The position numbers and the translations under genes are program-made. Under the pieces are notes generated by a model. That model saw nothing but the letters and a program-made list of their open reading frames with translations, was not told the DNA's origin and searched no databases. Below are positions 26,978 through 37,241 of a stretch of 64,000 nucleotides of DNA, one piece after another. Source of the DNA: an uncultured Paenibacillaceae bacterium (GTDB taxonomy: Bacteria > Bacillota > Bacilli > Aneurinibacillales > Aneurinibacillaceae); assembly GCA_937874515.1 (NCBI GenBank), contig CALNBV010000130.1, positions 1 through 64,000 on the forward strand, in the 5' to 3' direction. Each line of letters starts with the position of its first letter. Position 1 is the first letter of the stretch.

Positions 26978-28192
26978 TTACTCTTCTCTTTTCTGTAAAG
27001 TCATTTTATCCGTTTTTAATTTTCCATCCCGATAATATGACACTTGTATTGTGTCACCAATTTTCTTTTTGTAGAGGAATTTCCGCAATTCCAAGGAATT
27101 CTCAATGGATTGTCCATCTAATTCTACAATAACATCGTATCGTTTTAAACCAATTTTATCTGCAGGTGACCCAGTGGCAACATCTTTAACCACCACACCA
27201 TTTTTCACTGAACCTGGTAAGTTTAATGTATCTGACCAATAGGCTTTCGGAATGGATTGCAAATCCACGGATTCTACACCCATATATGGACGTTGCACCT
27301 GTTTATAAGTAATTAAGTCATTGATTACTTTTACCGCATCATCAATAGGAATAGCGAACCCTAGCCCTTCAATCCCAGTTTGCGATATTTTCAAACTATT
27401 AATACCTATTACTTGTCCGGAAATATTCACTAATGCCCCGCCGCTATTCCCAGGGTTAATGGCAGCATCTGTCTGTAAAACATTTAATTCATAGTCATCC
27501 CGTCCATCGTTATTCACATCAATAGGAATGCTTCGATCAACAGAGCTGATTATTCCCTGGGTCACTGTCCGAGAAAATTTTAACCCTAATGGATTCCCTA
27601 TCGCAATTGCGGGCTCTCCTGCCTTCAAGCTTGCAGAGGTGCCAAATTCAGCAACGCTATCTATTTTTGAGCTATCGACTTCAAGAACAGCCAGGTCTGA
27701 AAGAGCATCCGCTCCAATGACTGTTGCTTTAATTCGGTCACCCGAATGAAGGGACACTTCTATTGCATTAGCCCCACTGATTACGTGATTATTGGTTACA
27801 ATGTATGCTTTACTCCCGGTTTTTTTGAAAATAATCCCTGAGCCTGTTCCCTTATCCACAGATTCAGTTGCTCCTAAAAAAGATCCGCTTTTTTGGATAT
27901 TAACAACCCCAACGACTGCATTCTCCACTTTTGTTACAGCCTTTGTAATGGCCGTCTCCACATTGACATTATAGTTGCTAATTGGCACGTTGGACCTATT
28001 TCCTGTAGCAATGGTTTCAGGCATTGCCGTCGTTGCCCATCCGGGAAAATACCCTGTTCGAATAAGAAATGGAACCGCCATTAAAGCAATAATTGCCCCT
28101 ACCAACCCTGATGCGATTGCTGTAATGAGAAAAGGTTTCTTCCCATGGTCTTTCCTTTTAGTTGTAATATACTCTTCTTGTTTTAAATCCAT
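26978..28192 (-). CDS. htrC: HtrA/DegP-like membrane serine protease (YycK/HtrC)
   Basis: 404 residues: a short cytoplasmic N-terminus, one membrane helix (20-44), a trypsin-like domain with catalytic His136 (TNNHV), Asp167 (SDLAVL) and Ser250 (NPGNSGG), and one PDZ domain (about 300-395). This is the HtrC member that follows the wal genes in Bacillales and degrades misfolded extracytoplasmic proteins. GGAAAGGAG precedes the ATG. It has its own upstream region, divergent from a small gene, and is followed by yyzF. Confidence 0.93.
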   Translation of the reverse strand: MDLKQEEYITTKRKDHGKKPFLITAIASGLVGAIIALMAVPFLIRTGYFPGWATTAMPETIATGNRSNVPISNYNVNVETAITKAVTKVENAVVGVVNIQKSGSFLGATESVDKGTGSGIIFKKTGSKAYIVTNNHVISGANAIEVSLHSGDRIKATVIGADALSDLAVLEVDSSKIDSVAEFGTSASLKAGEPAIAIGNPLGLKFSRTVTQGIISSVDRSIPIDVNNDGRDDYELNVLQTDAAINPGNSGGALVNISGQVIGINSLKISQTGIEGLGFAIPIDDAVKVINDLITYKQVQRPYMGVESVDLQSIPKAYWSDTLNLPGSVKNGVVVKDVATGSPADKIGLKRYDVIVELDGQSIENSLELRKFLYKKKIGDTIQVSYYRDGKLKTDKMTLQKREE

Positions 28193-28304
28193 ATTGAAAA
28201 GCTCCTTTCCTTCTTTATAATCGGGACTAAAAAACCGTAAGAAAGGTTACAATTCTAGTATTACTTTTAATTCTAAAAATAAAATGAAAAGGAGTCTATT
28301 TTTT

Positions 28305-28496
28305 ATGAATAGGCGTTTATCCCCAATGTCAGAAGTAAATATGATGGCCAGTCTGGCAGATTTAAAAGAAGTAGATTACCAAAATACCTTACTTCTTACC
28401 GCTTTAATTGATCTTCTTATAGAAAAAAACGTGCTGACCCAGAGAGACCTTGTAGAAAAAATAAAGCAGCTGGACCAATTTCCTACTTCCTTTTAA
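28305..28496 (+). CDS. Small conserved-looking cytoplasmic protein
   Basis: 63 residues. AAAGGAG lies 10 bases before the chosen ATG. The C-terminal half (TALIDLLIEKNVLTQRDLVEKI) is an amphipathic helix pair of the kind used in small helical domains. It is divergent from htrC and overlaps the end of the convergent walJ by 14 bases. I do not recognise a family. Confidence 0.6.
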   Translation: MNRRLSPMSEVNMMASLADLKEVDYQNTLLLTALIDLLIEKNVLTQRDLVEKIKQLDQFPTSF

Positions 28497-29280
28497 TTTC
28501 CTTAATTCTTGTAGGTTGAATGGGGGAGGTATCCATTAGTTTAAACTCTTCCCCATCTTTCCATCCTTCCTCTTCAAGAATGTTTTTCACCGTTAAACGA
28601 GCCAACTCTGTCATGTTATTTTCTTTGCTTAAATGTGCAAGGTAGATCCATTCTCCTCGCCCCTCTACTACATCTAGCAAAGCTTCCCCTGAAGATTCAT
28701 TGGATAAGTGGCCTACATCGCTTAAAATTCTCCGTTTTGTACCCCAGGGATAACTGCAGGTACGCAACATTTCCACATCGTGGTTTGCTTCAAATATATA
28801 GGCTTCAGAACCTTTTATTGTTTCTTTTATTTTCTGGCTTACATAGCCCAAATCCGTAGTAAAACTTACTTTACACTCATCTTCAAAAAAACAAAAACCC
28901 ATGGATTGTACAGCATCATGAGAGGTTCCGAAGGTTTCAATGGTTAAGTCATCTAATTGCAACACGTCACCAATTTCGAGAAAACGGCGCTGGTCGTCCA
29001 TAATGTTTCCTATTTGTTTATCTAATTCTTCCCATGTTTTCTCATTTGCAAATACAGGCAATTGATACCTTCGAGCCATGACACCCACACCACGAACATG
29101 ATCAGAATGTTCATGAGTAATTAAGATTCCATCAAGATCACGAGCCGATTTACCGATTTGTTCTAATAATCCTTCAATCTGTTTTCCGCTGAGCCCGGCA
29201 TCTACTAAAAGACGGGTTTCATCGGATTCAATATAGAAGGCATTTCCCGTACTCCCGCTTGCCAGTACACTAAATTTCAT
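28483..29280 (-). CDS. walJ: Metallo-beta-lactamase-fold exonuclease WalJ/YycJ
   Basis: 265 residues with the metal-binding THEHSDH motif, further family histidines and the N-terminal start MKFSVLASGSTGN. WalJ/YycJ is a 5'-3' DNA exonuclease linked with mismatch repair and with coordinating cell wall work and division. AAAGGAG precedes the ATG. It follows walI by about 55 bases in the walRKHIJ order. Confidence 0.93.
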   Translation of the reverse strand: MKFSVLASGSTGNAFYIESDETRLLVDAGLSGKQIEGLLEQIGKSARDLDGILITHEHSDHVRGVGVMARRYQLPVFANEKTWEELDKQIGNIMDDQRRFLEIGDVLQLDDLTIETFGTSHDAVQSMGFCFFEDECKVSFTTDLGYVSQKIKETIKGSEAYIFEANHDVEMLRTCSYPWGTKRRILSDVGHLSNESSGEALLDVVEGRGEWIYLAHLSKENNMTELARLTVKNILEEEGWKDGEEFKLMDTSPIQPTRIKEIKRK

Positions 29281-29335
29281 GATTTGCTCGTCTCCTTTGT
29301 CTTGCTAAAACCTAACCATAATTATTAAAGATATT

Positions 29336-30082
29336 TCATTTTTTTTCAAGGGGAGAAGAACCTTCAATGGCTCCGTTAATTCCATTGATATAATGAATTT
29401 GGTCACTATGAACCACTCGCCAAACAGGAACAAACACTTGAATTTTCCCTGGGGTTTCTTGTGCATAGTACCCCGGGGTAATGGATGATATGGTTTCCCC
29501 AAATCGAATATATCCATTATCAACCAGCGTACGCAACGCTGTTAAAGCAGAAATCATGGGATGGTTTAACCCTTGCTTCGTTTCCTTCACATATCGCTGT
29601 TTATATCCCTTTATTTCTTCATTTTCTATCGCTAACTCCAGGAACCCATTAAACACAGGACGATCATGAATCACTTGTGAATAACGATATACCCTTTCCA
29701 TTGTTAAGCTTTTTTCAAAACGATATTCCTCTATAAAGGGTGCATCAATCTTTTCCTTTGTTAAATAGGAGACAGGAGCAATAAATCTCACTTCAATTCC
29801 CTTCTCAATCCCTGATACAATCCTGGCATCAGTAGATGGAAAAAGAGGGAGAAGATCTACATAATAGCCACTGACATAGGACATGATCGGGTTCTCCTTA
29901 GGAAGAGGGGATTCCAGAGTAATGTTGCGGGAACTAAGCAGTTCTTCAAAACTAGAGGGCACTAAATAGCCGCTGGGTAAAGGACCTCCCCCCAGATAAC
30001 GACTGTAAACCTGGTATCCCAGAAAACAATTCAATAAGAAAAAAGAAACAATAAGAATATTCTTTGCTTTGCCCCAATCCAT
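29336..30082 (-). CDS. walI: WalK regulatory protein WalI/YycI
   Basis: 248 residues. One N-terminal membrane helix (about 9-26) and an extracytoplasmic YycI domain. With WalH it forms a complex with the transmembrane helices of WalK and restrains its kinase activity. GGAGGG lies just before the ATG, two bases after the walH stop. Confidence 0.9.
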   Translation of the reverse strand: MDWGKAKNILIVSFFLLNCFLGYQVYSRYLGGGPLPSGYLVPSSFEELLSSRNITLESPLPKENPIMSYVSGYYVDLLPLFPSTDARIVSGIEKGIEVRFIAPVSYLTKEKIDAPFIEEYRFEKSLTMERVYRYSQVIHDRPVFNGFLELAIENEEIKGYKQRYVKETKQGLNHPMISALTALRTLVDNGYIRFGETISSITPGYYAQETPGKIQVFVPVWRVVHSDQIHYINGINGAIEGSSPLEKK

Positions 30083-30084
30083 TT

Positions 30085-31422
30085 TTATTTCCCTCCTTCA
30101 ATCCCGTTTGGCGGAACTGATGCCGGAATCAATACTGGGAAAGAAGATTCTTCCTGTCGTATCACCCACACAGGAACCATTTCCATATAATCATTATGAA
30201 TCAAGGTCTGATACCCCAATTCAACGCCTGCCAATTTTTTGTCCAGATTTTCTTTCTTTAAGGTTTCCATGAGTTCACTACTGGATTGTATGGTGACAGG
30301 CACTTTCTCAAAATAAGTGTCCAAATAGAATAAGGGCCTTTTAAACGCTGTTATCTTTCCAAAATCACTTCGTATATAGATCTGGTGGGTACCTGTTTCG
30401 CCGTAAAGAGGGAACGAGCCCACTCTTTCTCTAAACACATAGTTGTTTTGTTCCCTTTTCTCCAATTCATAATCTCCACCAAATCCCCCATGGTCATTAA
30501 TAAAAGATACAATTTCTTGTAAAATGGCCAGTTCATCTAAGGGAGAATTCTCATCATTTATGGGTGCTGGAGCAAAGTAATCAAAATACCTTAAGGAATT
30601 GGGAATTTTTAAAACCCGCATTCCATCGGTATAATATAAAGTTCCGTCTTTTTCTACTACTTGATGGGTCACTCCCGGATCGCCAAAAAGAAATTTAACC
30701 CCTTGTTGTGGAGTAATGGGAATAAAAAAGTATTTATAACTTGATAATTCCTGTTGATCCCTGGGAATATAGGTTATTTCTTTATAAACTTTATTTACCC
30801 TTTTCTCAGTAACCCTCTCTATTGCATGGTAAGAGGGAAGATTCCAATCCTTCTCAAATGAGAAATAATACTTATTCAAATTCGTAAGAGTGATATTTGA
30901 GCTAGCTAAAACAACCCGTTTTTCTTTATCCGATAAAAATAATGCGTTGGTTGTGTTGGTTTGAGCATTTACATAAATCCAAATTCGGCTAATTTCATTA
31001 ACATAATTAGATAAACCTACCGCACTAAAAAGTGAAGGGAGGAGTTCAACAGAAGTAGAAAGGGGGAGCTGTACTTCCATCCCTTTTTTGTGATTGACTA
31101 ATTCTGTCCATTGTTCATTCGTAAATTGAACCAGGGAAAACTTTGTGAAATTCCAATGGCTTATATCTTTTTTCACACTTTGATAAACAGCACTTTCCGG
31201 AAGTGCGCAGGTATGTTGTCCATTTCCATGATGAAATAGGACCTTTGTGGGTTGCAGAAGGTCTGGCAATTGCAATACCTTGCCAATCTGTATATTTTCA
31301 TTGTTATTCTTAAAAGAACCACCTTCAATAATCCCCGTTTGTTTAAACCAGAGAACACTAGAAAGAAGCAGGCTATTAAGGACCAGGATAAAGAGAAAAG
31401 CAGTTTTAAGCTTTTCAAACAT
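30085..31422 (-). CDS. walH: WalK regulatory protein WalH/YycH
   Basis: 445 residues: a short N-terminal tail, one membrane helix (about 6-22) and a large extracytoplasmic YycH domain. The ATG at 31422 is chosen because GGAGG lies 9 bases upstream; it overlaps the walK stop by eight bases. Partner of WalI in tuning WalK. An in-frame start nine codons earlier is less well placed. Confidence 0.9.
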   Translation of the reverse strand: MFEKLKTAFLFILVLNSLLLSSVLWFKQTGIIEGGSFKNNNENIQIGKVLQLPDLLQPTKVLFHHGNGQHTCALPESAVYQSVKKDISHWNFTKFSLVQFTNEQWTELVNHKKGMEVQLPLSTSVELLPSLFSAVGLSNYVNEISRIWIYVNAQTNTTNALFLSDKEKRVVLASSNITLTNLNKYYFSFEKDWNLPSYHAIERVTEKRVNKVYKEITYIPRDQQELSSYKYFFIPITPQQGVKFLFGDPGVTHQVVEKDGTLYYTDGMRVLKIPNSLRYFDYFAPAPINDENSPLDELAILQEIVSFINDHGGFGGDYELEKREQNNYVFRERVGSFPLYGETGTHQIYIRSDFGKITAFKRPLFYLDTYFEKVPVTIQSSSELMETLKKENLDKKLAGVELGYQTLIHNDYMEMVPVWVIRQEESSFPVLIPASVPPNGIEGGK

Positions 31423-33211
31423 CCTCATCCACCTCCTCACAAACTTCACATAGGGGAAGGGTGAAAATTACCTTTGTCCCTTTTTGCCATTCACTTTCAA
31501 TATTGATATTCCCTCCATGGGCCAGGATAATTTGCCGGGCAATGGATAAACCCAGGCCTGTGCCACCCATTGCCCTGCTTCTCGCTTTATCAACCCGATA
31601 AAACCGTTCAAATATCCTTGCTAAATCACGATGGGGGATACCCATCCCCTGATCGATTACTTCAATACAGACCCACTTTTCATCTTTTTTCATGGCCCGA
31701 ACCAGAATCTGCGTTCCCTCATTTGAATATTTAAAGGCATTAGAAAGAAGATTATCTAACACTTGAATAATCCCATCTTTGTCCACCCAAATCAACAAAG
31801 GTTCACCAGGCAATTCAAGATCTAGTTGGATATTTTGCTGTTTACTCTGAACTAGAAACCGTTCCTGCAAATCTTTTAAAACTAAATCTAACCGAATCGC
31901 CCGTAAATCCAGGGAATGTTGCCCCGCATCAAACCTGGATAGTTGCAACAGGTCATTCACAAGACGGGTCATACGGTCTGTTTCCCGGGTAAGTACCCCG
32001 AGGAAACGGTATGCAATTTCCCGTTCTTCCACCGCTCCCTCTAATAAAGCTTCAATATAACTTTTAAATGTTGTAAGAGGGGTGCGCAATTCATGGGAAA
32101 CGTTCGCTACAAATTCCTTCCTCTCTTGTTCTAGGGCTTCATCCTCCGTTACATCGTGGAGAACGGCAACAATTCCTTTTCCTTTTCCCTCCTGGCTTGC
32201 AATGGAGGAAAACTTCATCCGAATCAGGCGGAACTCTCCATCCACTTCCTTTTCATAAAGCAAATTGCCATTCTCATCTACCTTAGATAAATCAATGTAG
32301 TCCGTAAGCTTTTTCCCTGTGATTTCTTCCTTTTCTTCCCCAATCATAAATCGGGCAGGGTCATTAATGAGAATAATGGTTTGTTCCCGGTCAGTAGCAA
32401 TGACACCATCACTCATATTCATAAGAATCGAAGATAGTTTTTCTCTCTCCTCTTCATTCTCTTCCAATGCAGTTTTTAACCGTTCTGATAAGTAATTAAA
32501 CGCCAGAGCTAATCGTCCAATTTCATCTTTAGAATAGATTCTTACTCTGCCGTTAAAATTCCCATTGGCCATTTGGGTTACTTGCCTGGTGATTTCCTTT
32601 ACAGGGGTTGTAATGGTTCGCGCTAAAATAACACCCAATCCAACGGTTAAAAGCAATGCTATGGCGGTTCCAGTAGCCAGGATATCAATAATTTGCCGAA
32701 TGGTACGGTACATCTCTTCCATAGAGGCAATGAGGAACAATGCTCCTAGTACCTGTCCATCTTTTTTGATGGGCACTGCCAGCATTTTGACACGTTTTCC
32801 CGACTGGGGATCATACTGGATGGATTCACTGCGGGTTCCCATTAAAGCTACATTGATTTCTGGACGGGAATTTTTTTGCCCAAGCAACCCTCTATTTTCC
32901 TCTGTGGTAACAAGGACAATGCCATTGGAATCGATTACTTGAACATCCGCTTCCCGTAAAGTAAAAAGGTTTTGCACCAAATCGCCCATTTTATCTACAG
33001 AGGTGCTCTGGCGGTCTTCTAAATATTGCTCAACATTTACTGCCAGCAAATTAGCCTGGGCATTTAATGTTTCTGTAAAGTTATTTGTATAGTAGGATTC
33101 AGCAGCCCTTATAAAATAAGCGCTAATGACCTGCATGGCAATTAAAATTAAAAGCAGATAAAGAACAACAACTTTCCATTGTATTGTCTGAAGAAAACGT
33201 AAGGGGCCCAT
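31415..33211 (-). CDS. walK: Essential cell-wall sensor histidine kinase WalK
   Basis: 598 residues: membrane helices at about 13-33 and 178-198 flanking an extracellular Cache-like domain, HAMP (about 200-250), PAS (about 260-365), HisKA with SHELRTPL (His373), and HATPase with the NLLSNAFKYS N box and GGTGLGLS. WalK controls peptidoglycan hydrolase genes through WalR. GAGGAG precedes the ATG, six bases after the walR stop. Confidence 0.96.
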   Translation of the reverse strand: MGPLRFLQTIQWKVVVLYLLLILIAMQVISAYFIRAAESYYTNNFTETLNAQANLLAVNVEQYLEDRQSTSVDKMGDLVQNLFTLREADVQVIDSNGIVLVTTEENRGLLGQKNSRPEINVALMGTRSESIQYDPQSGKRVKMLAVPIKKDGQVLGALFLIASMEEMYRTIRQIIDILATGTAIALLLTVGLGVILARTITTPVKEITRQVTQMANGNFNGRVRIYSKDEIGRLALAFNYLSERLKTALEENEEEREKLSSILMNMSDGVIATDREQTIILINDPARFMIGEEKEEITGKKLTDYIDLSKVDENGNLLYEKEVDGEFRLIRMKFSSIASQEGKGKGIVAVLHDVTEDEALEQERKEFVANVSHELRTPLTTFKSYIEALLEGAVEEREIAYRFLGVLTRETDRMTRLVNDLLQLSRFDAGQHSLDLRAIRLDLVLKDLQERFLVQSKQQNIQLDLELPGEPLLIWVDKDGIIQVLDNLLSNAFKYSNEGTQILVRAMKKDEKWVCIEVIDQGMGIPHRDLARIFERFYRVDKARSRAMGGTGLGLSIARQIILAHGGNINIESEWQKGTKVIFTLPLCEVCEEVDEDV

Positions 33212-33217
33212 ATGTTG

Positions 33218-33925
33218 TTACTCCTCATAAGGATCTTTCATAACATACCCTAACCCGCGACGAGTCACGATATATTGGGGGTTACTGGGGTCATCTTCTA
33301 CTTTTTCCCGTAATCTGCGAATCGTTACATCTACTGTCCTGGCATCTCCAAAATAATCAAACCCCCAGACTGATTGTAAAAGATGTTCCCGGGTCAGCAC
33401 TTGATTGCTATTTTGCGCTAAATAGAGAAGAAGTTCTAATTCCCGATGGGTAATTTCAATAGGTTGACCATTTTTTTCAACAGTATAGAATTTTTTATGA
33501 ATGACCAGTTTCCCAATTTCAATTTTGTCCTTCTCGTCTGTTTCCCTTGAAATGCCTGTGGCTTTTTTCCTTCTTAACTGTACTTTTACCCTGGCTAATA
33601 ATTCTCTCGTACCAAAAGGTTTGGTCACATAATCATCTGCGCCAAATTCAAGGCCTAAAACTTTATCTATTTCACTATCCTTCGCAGTTAACATGATAAT
33701 AGGTACTTCAGATGTTTGGCGAATGGTTCTGCACACTTCCATTCCATCTTTTTTAGGCAGCATAATATCTAAAAGGATTAAATCTGGGGTTTCCTTATTG
33801 GCAAGAAGGATTGCCTCATCACCATCATAGGCGCAAACCACTTCATAGCCTTCTTTTTCTAACGTAAATTGTAAAATATCTGCAATAGGTTTCTCGTCAT
33901 CGACTACAAGTATTTTTTGTTTCAA
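33218..33925 (-). CDS. walR: Essential response regulator WalR
   Basis: 235 residues: an OmpR-family receiver (phospho-Asp near 53 in [11 protein letters not shown] switch) and a winged-helix DNA-binding domain (about 135-232). The start is TTG, giving the family's [11 protein letters not shown]. First gene of walRKHIJ; about 180 untranslated bases separate it from the upstream M23 gene's terminator, including a TATAAT-like element. Confidence 0.96.
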   Translation of the reverse strand: MKQKILVVDDEKPIADILQFTLEKEGYEVVCAYDGDEAILLANKETPDLILLDIMLPKKDGMEVCRTIRQTSEVPIIMLTAKDSEIDKVLGLEFGADDYVTKPFGTRELLARVKVQLRRKKATGISRETDEKDKIEIGKLVIHKKFYTVEKNGQPIEITHRELELLLYLAQNSNQVLTREHLLQSVWGFDYFGDARTVDVTIRRLREKVEDDPSNPQYIVTRRGLGYVMKDPYEE

Positions 33926-34069
33926 TCACTGCACCCACTTTCATTCAGTTCACTAATTTTATTATAAAGAAGTTTATTTTTTTTGCATCTTTTCTCCCAT
34001 ACAATACGTAATGAATAACAAAGCCAGTTTTTAGAAATAATAAAGAAAATTAAGGTGAGGAAAAAAAAA

Positions 34070-34095
34070 GATGCAGAGGATAAATCCTCTACATC
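34070..34095 (-). terminator. Terminator of the M23 endopeptidase gene
   Basis: GATG-AGAGGA and TCCTCT-CATC pair around a short loop; nine T residues follow on the minus strand. Confidence 0.88.
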
Positions 34096-34105
34096 GATTA
34101 TATTC

Positions 34106-35611
34106 CTATCGTATATAACTCATTGGGTTCACATTACTACCATTTTTAATCACTTCAAAATGTAGATGGACACCCGTTGAATTTCCTGTTGTACCTTTTC
34201 CGGCAATAACCTGTCCTTTATGGACAACCTGTCCAACCCGCACTTTGAGGCTGCTCATGTGGCCATATAAGGTGCGGAAACCATTTCCATGATCGATAAT
34301 GATACAATTGCCATAACCGCCGTACCAACCGGCACGAACGACACGTCCATTATCAGCGGCGAATATTGGGCTTCCACTGCCGCCACCAGCAATATCAATA
34401 CCCTTATGGAATGCACCGCCACGATAGCCATATCCAGAACTTATGTATCCATAGGCTGGCATACGGAATGATCCGGTGCCACGATCACTTTTTACTTTTG
34501 TTCCTCGAACAACAATCCTCTTAGATGGCTCATTTAATATTGTTTCTTGTAAAACTTTTTTAGTTACTACATTGCTATTTTCTTTGACAATATAATATTT
34601 CACATGCCGTTTCCCATCTTTTCCAGAGGCAACAACTCGTTGGTCTCCTTTATACATGGAAGAATCTGACCGTACTTCAACAGGAGCAGGCATTACTTCT
34701 ATAGCTTCTTCCTGTACTGTTGTAAGTACAGTAATTTTAGGAGTGAATGCTTTTACATTCAGCTCATTTCCTGGCTTGATTTTATCATTGGATATTTGTG
34801 GGTTTATGGAACGTAATTCTCTAATTTTTATACCGTGTTTCTTAGCAATCGAAGAATATGTATCCCCTGATTGTACGACATATTTCTTAGGCTCAAGTTC
34901 CCCTTTTTGCAACAATTGAAGTAACTGCTCATCATTTAACACTTTCTCAGGAGAAACGTTTGTTGCAACAGTTTTCACGTTTTCTTTAATGGTTACAATA
35001 GGATCTCCAGGCAGTGAGTTGGATTGTCCAGCCGCGACTGTTTGATTGCTCGTTGATGCGGTAAGGACACCTTCAGCTCGTGCTACAGGTTTACCACTAT
35101 AAAGGGATTTCAAGTGCTCTAATGTATTGTTAATGGTTTTTTGATCTTTTGCATATGCAATGACTTCATCATTTACAACAAGAGCTTGGGCACTTGCAAT
35201 AGCATGTACGTTTTTATTCAAGTAATCGAATACTTGTCTATTATTTGTAACCCCTTTATACTCAGCATCCTTTTTATAATATACTTTTTTATCAAAGTGA
35301 ACGAACAATTTCGGATACTCTTTCACTTTATCATCCAATTCTTCGTCCAACCATTTTTCTAATTCATAACCGTTGCTTATTACTCCAATTTCTTCCCCTT
35401 CAACATATACACGATAAATCATGTTTAAGTTGTTAACGTAATGTGTTGTTAATACGGTACTGCCTATTAAAATGCTTCCAGCAATAATTCCAGCCACTAT
35501 TCTTTGGTTTTTGTTAAGATTCTTATAGTATTTTACTCCTTGATTAAGGATTTCCTTCCAGGTCAACCCTTTCAGATTCTTAATCCAGGACGTATTCCAC
35601 TTAATTCGCAT
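34106..35611 (-). CDS. LysM/G5/M23 peptidoglycan endopeptidase
   Basis: About 501 residues: one membrane helix (about 36-58), a region with repeated YKGVTNN-like segments, LysM (YVVQSGDTYSSIAKKHG, near 245-290), a G5 domain (about 300-375) and a C-terminal M23 metallopeptidase with FHKGIDI and HLHFEV zinc motifs. It would cut peptide crosslinks in peptidoglycan outside the membrane. GAGGAGG precedes adjacent ATG codons; I take the second. Being directly upstream of walR, whose regulon includes such hydrolases, is suggestive. Confidence 0.88.
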   Translation of the reverse strand: MRIKWNTSWIKNLKGLTWKEILNQGVKYYKNLNKNQRIVAGIIAGSILIGSTVLTTHYVNNLNMIYRVYVEGEEIGVISNGYELEKWLDEELDDKVKEYPKLFVHFDKKVYYKKDAEYKGVTNNRQVFDYLNKNVHAIASAQALVVNDEVIAYAKDQKTINNTLEHLKSLYSGKPVARAEGVLTASTSNQTVAAGQSNSLPGDPIVTIKENVKTVATNVSPEKVLNDEQLLQLLQKGELEPKKYVVQSGDTYSSIAKKHGIKIRELRSINPQISNDKIKPGNELNVKAFTPKITVLTTVQEEAIEVMPAPVEVRSDSSMYKGDQRVVASGKDGKRHVKYYIVKENSNVVTKKVLQETILNEPSKRIVVRGTKVKSDRGTGSFRMPAYGYISSGYGYRGGAFHKGIDIAGGGSGSPIFAADNGRVVRAGWYGGYGNCIIIDHGNGFRTLYGHMSSLKVRVGQVVHKGQVIAGKGTTGNSTGVHLHFEVIKNGSNVNPMSYIR

Positions 35612-35730
35612 CATAACCTCCTCATAATCTAATTGCACAAAAAGGGTTTTTTACACTACCTGAGGATACCATGCTCCCCCGATAATGACAAGACATGTTA
35701 CGACAATTGTTTTACAATTGTGTGTATTTA

Positions 35731-35775
35731 ACGCAAAAATCGACACAATTCGAGGAAATGTGTCGATTTTTGCGT
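35731..35775 (-). terminator. Terminator after purA
   Basis: A perfect 17-base inverted repeat (ACGCAAAAATCGACACA and its complement) with an 11-base loop. No long T-run follows on the minus strand, but the A/T-rich stem end can serve. Confidence 0.7.
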
Positions 35776-35811
35776 ATTTAATAATTACCTAATTTTACTT
35801 TATTGGAAATT

Positions 35812-37101
35812 TTATAGAGAATACACACTGCGAACCACATTTGCTTGATCACGATCCGGACCTACTGAGAACATGGTTAATGGAATGCCCGTTAATTGGG
35901 TAATCCGTTCAATGTAATGACGAGCCGTTTCCGGTAATTTATCTAAAGAACGAACACCAGTAATATCTTCTTTCCAACCAGGCAATTCCTCATAGATTGG
36001 TTCGCATTCATCAAGAATATTCAAATTGGCAGGATAATAATCAATGATCTGACCGTTATAACGATAAGAAGTACAAATTTTCACGGTATCCAACCCAGAA
36101 AGAACATCCAAGGAATTGAGAGAAAGGGCTGTAATCCCACTTACACGGCGTGCATGGCGAACGACCACACTATCAAACCATCCAATACGTCTAGGACGAC
36201 CAGTCGTTGTACCATATTCTTTACCCACTTCACGGATGCGATCTCCAACTTCATCAAATAATTCAGTTGGGAAAGGGCCATCACCGACACGTGAAGTATA
36301 AGATTTACACACACCCACTACGTGACGAATCTTCGTAGGTCCAACACCTGAGCCGATACATACCCCGCCAGCTACTGGATTAGAGGAAGTTACAAAAGGA
36401 TAGGTACCCTGATCAATATCTAACATAACTCCCTGGGCTCCTTCAAAGAGTACACGTTGACCTGCGTCAATGGCATCGTTTAAAACAACAGAAGTATCAG
36501 TAACGTACTGGCCAAATTTCTCAGCATAACCCAGGTATTCTTGAAGCACTTCTTCTACGTTGAAGCCTTCCATTTCATACACTTTTTCTAACAGTTTATT
36601 TTTAATCTCCATATTGTGACGGAGCTTGCGTTCGAATTCTTCAGGATCCATTAAATCAGCCATACGGATACCAATACGTGCTGCTTTATCCATATAGGCT
36701 GGTCCAATTCCTTTTAACGTGGTTCCAATTTTCTCGGAACCTTTTTTGCTTTCTTCCGCTCCATCTAATTTAATATGGTAAGGCATAATAAGATGGCAAC
36801 GATCACTGATACGTAGGTTATCTGTACTTACCCCATGGCTATGTAAATATTCTAATTCTTCTACAAGAGCCTGTGGATTAACAACCATCCCGTTACCCAT
36901 CACACAAATTTTGTCCTTATAGAAAATACCGGATGGAATCAAATGTAGTTTATACTTTGTTCCACCAAAAACAATTGTATGTCCAGCGTTATTCCCGCCT
37001 TGATAACGGGCAACGACTTCAGCCTTTTCTGCAAGAAAATCCGTTACTTTGCCTTTTCCTTCGTCTCCCCATTGGGTTCCTACCACAACAACGGTTGACA
37101 T
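35812..37101 (-). CDS. purA: Adenylosuccinate synthetase
   Basis: 429 residues. It starts [18 protein letters not shown], the GTP-binding loop and catalytic Asp of the family, and contains NNAGHT and [13 protein letters not shown]. It converts IMP, GTP and aspartate to adenylosuccinate in AMP synthesis. AGGAGGTG precedes the chosen ATG. A clear sigma-A promoter lies upstream. Confidence 0.97.
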   Translation of the reverse strand: MSTVVVVGTQWGDEGKGKVTDFLAEKAEVVARYQGGNNAGHTIVFGGTKYKLHLIPSGIFYKDKICVMGNGMVVNPQALVEELEYLHSHGVSTDNLRISDRCHLIMPYHIKLDGAEESKKGSEKIGTTLKGIGPAYMDKAARIGIRMADLMDPEEFERKLRHNMEIKNKLLEKVYEMEGFNVEEVLQEYLGYAEKFGQYVTDTSVVLNDAIDAGQRVLFEGAQGVMLDIDQGTYPFVTSSNPVAGGVCIGSGVGPTKIRHVVGVCKSYTSRVGDGPFPTELFDEVGDRIREVGKEYGTTTGRPRRIGWFDSVVVRHARRVSGITALSLNSLDVLSGLDTVKICTSYRYNGQIIDYYPANLNILDECEPIYEELPGWKEDITGVRSLDKLPETARHYIERITQLTGIPLTMFSVGPDRDQANVVRSVYSL

Positions 37102-37135
37102 GGTCCAAGCACCTCCTACTCTAATGACAATACTA

Positions 37136-37164
37136 AGTTTAGCAATCGCTATCTCCAGTGTCAA
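37136..37164 (-). promoter_or_regulatory. purA promoter
   Basis: On the minus strand TTGACA, 17 bases, TAAACT; the purA ATG is about 35 bases past the -10. Confidence 0.7.
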
Positions 37165-37241
37165 TAAAAACACGAACATTATTTATGAGTACGCTATTTT
37201 TGTTCGCAGATAGCAATTACATCTACCACGTTTAAATTGGA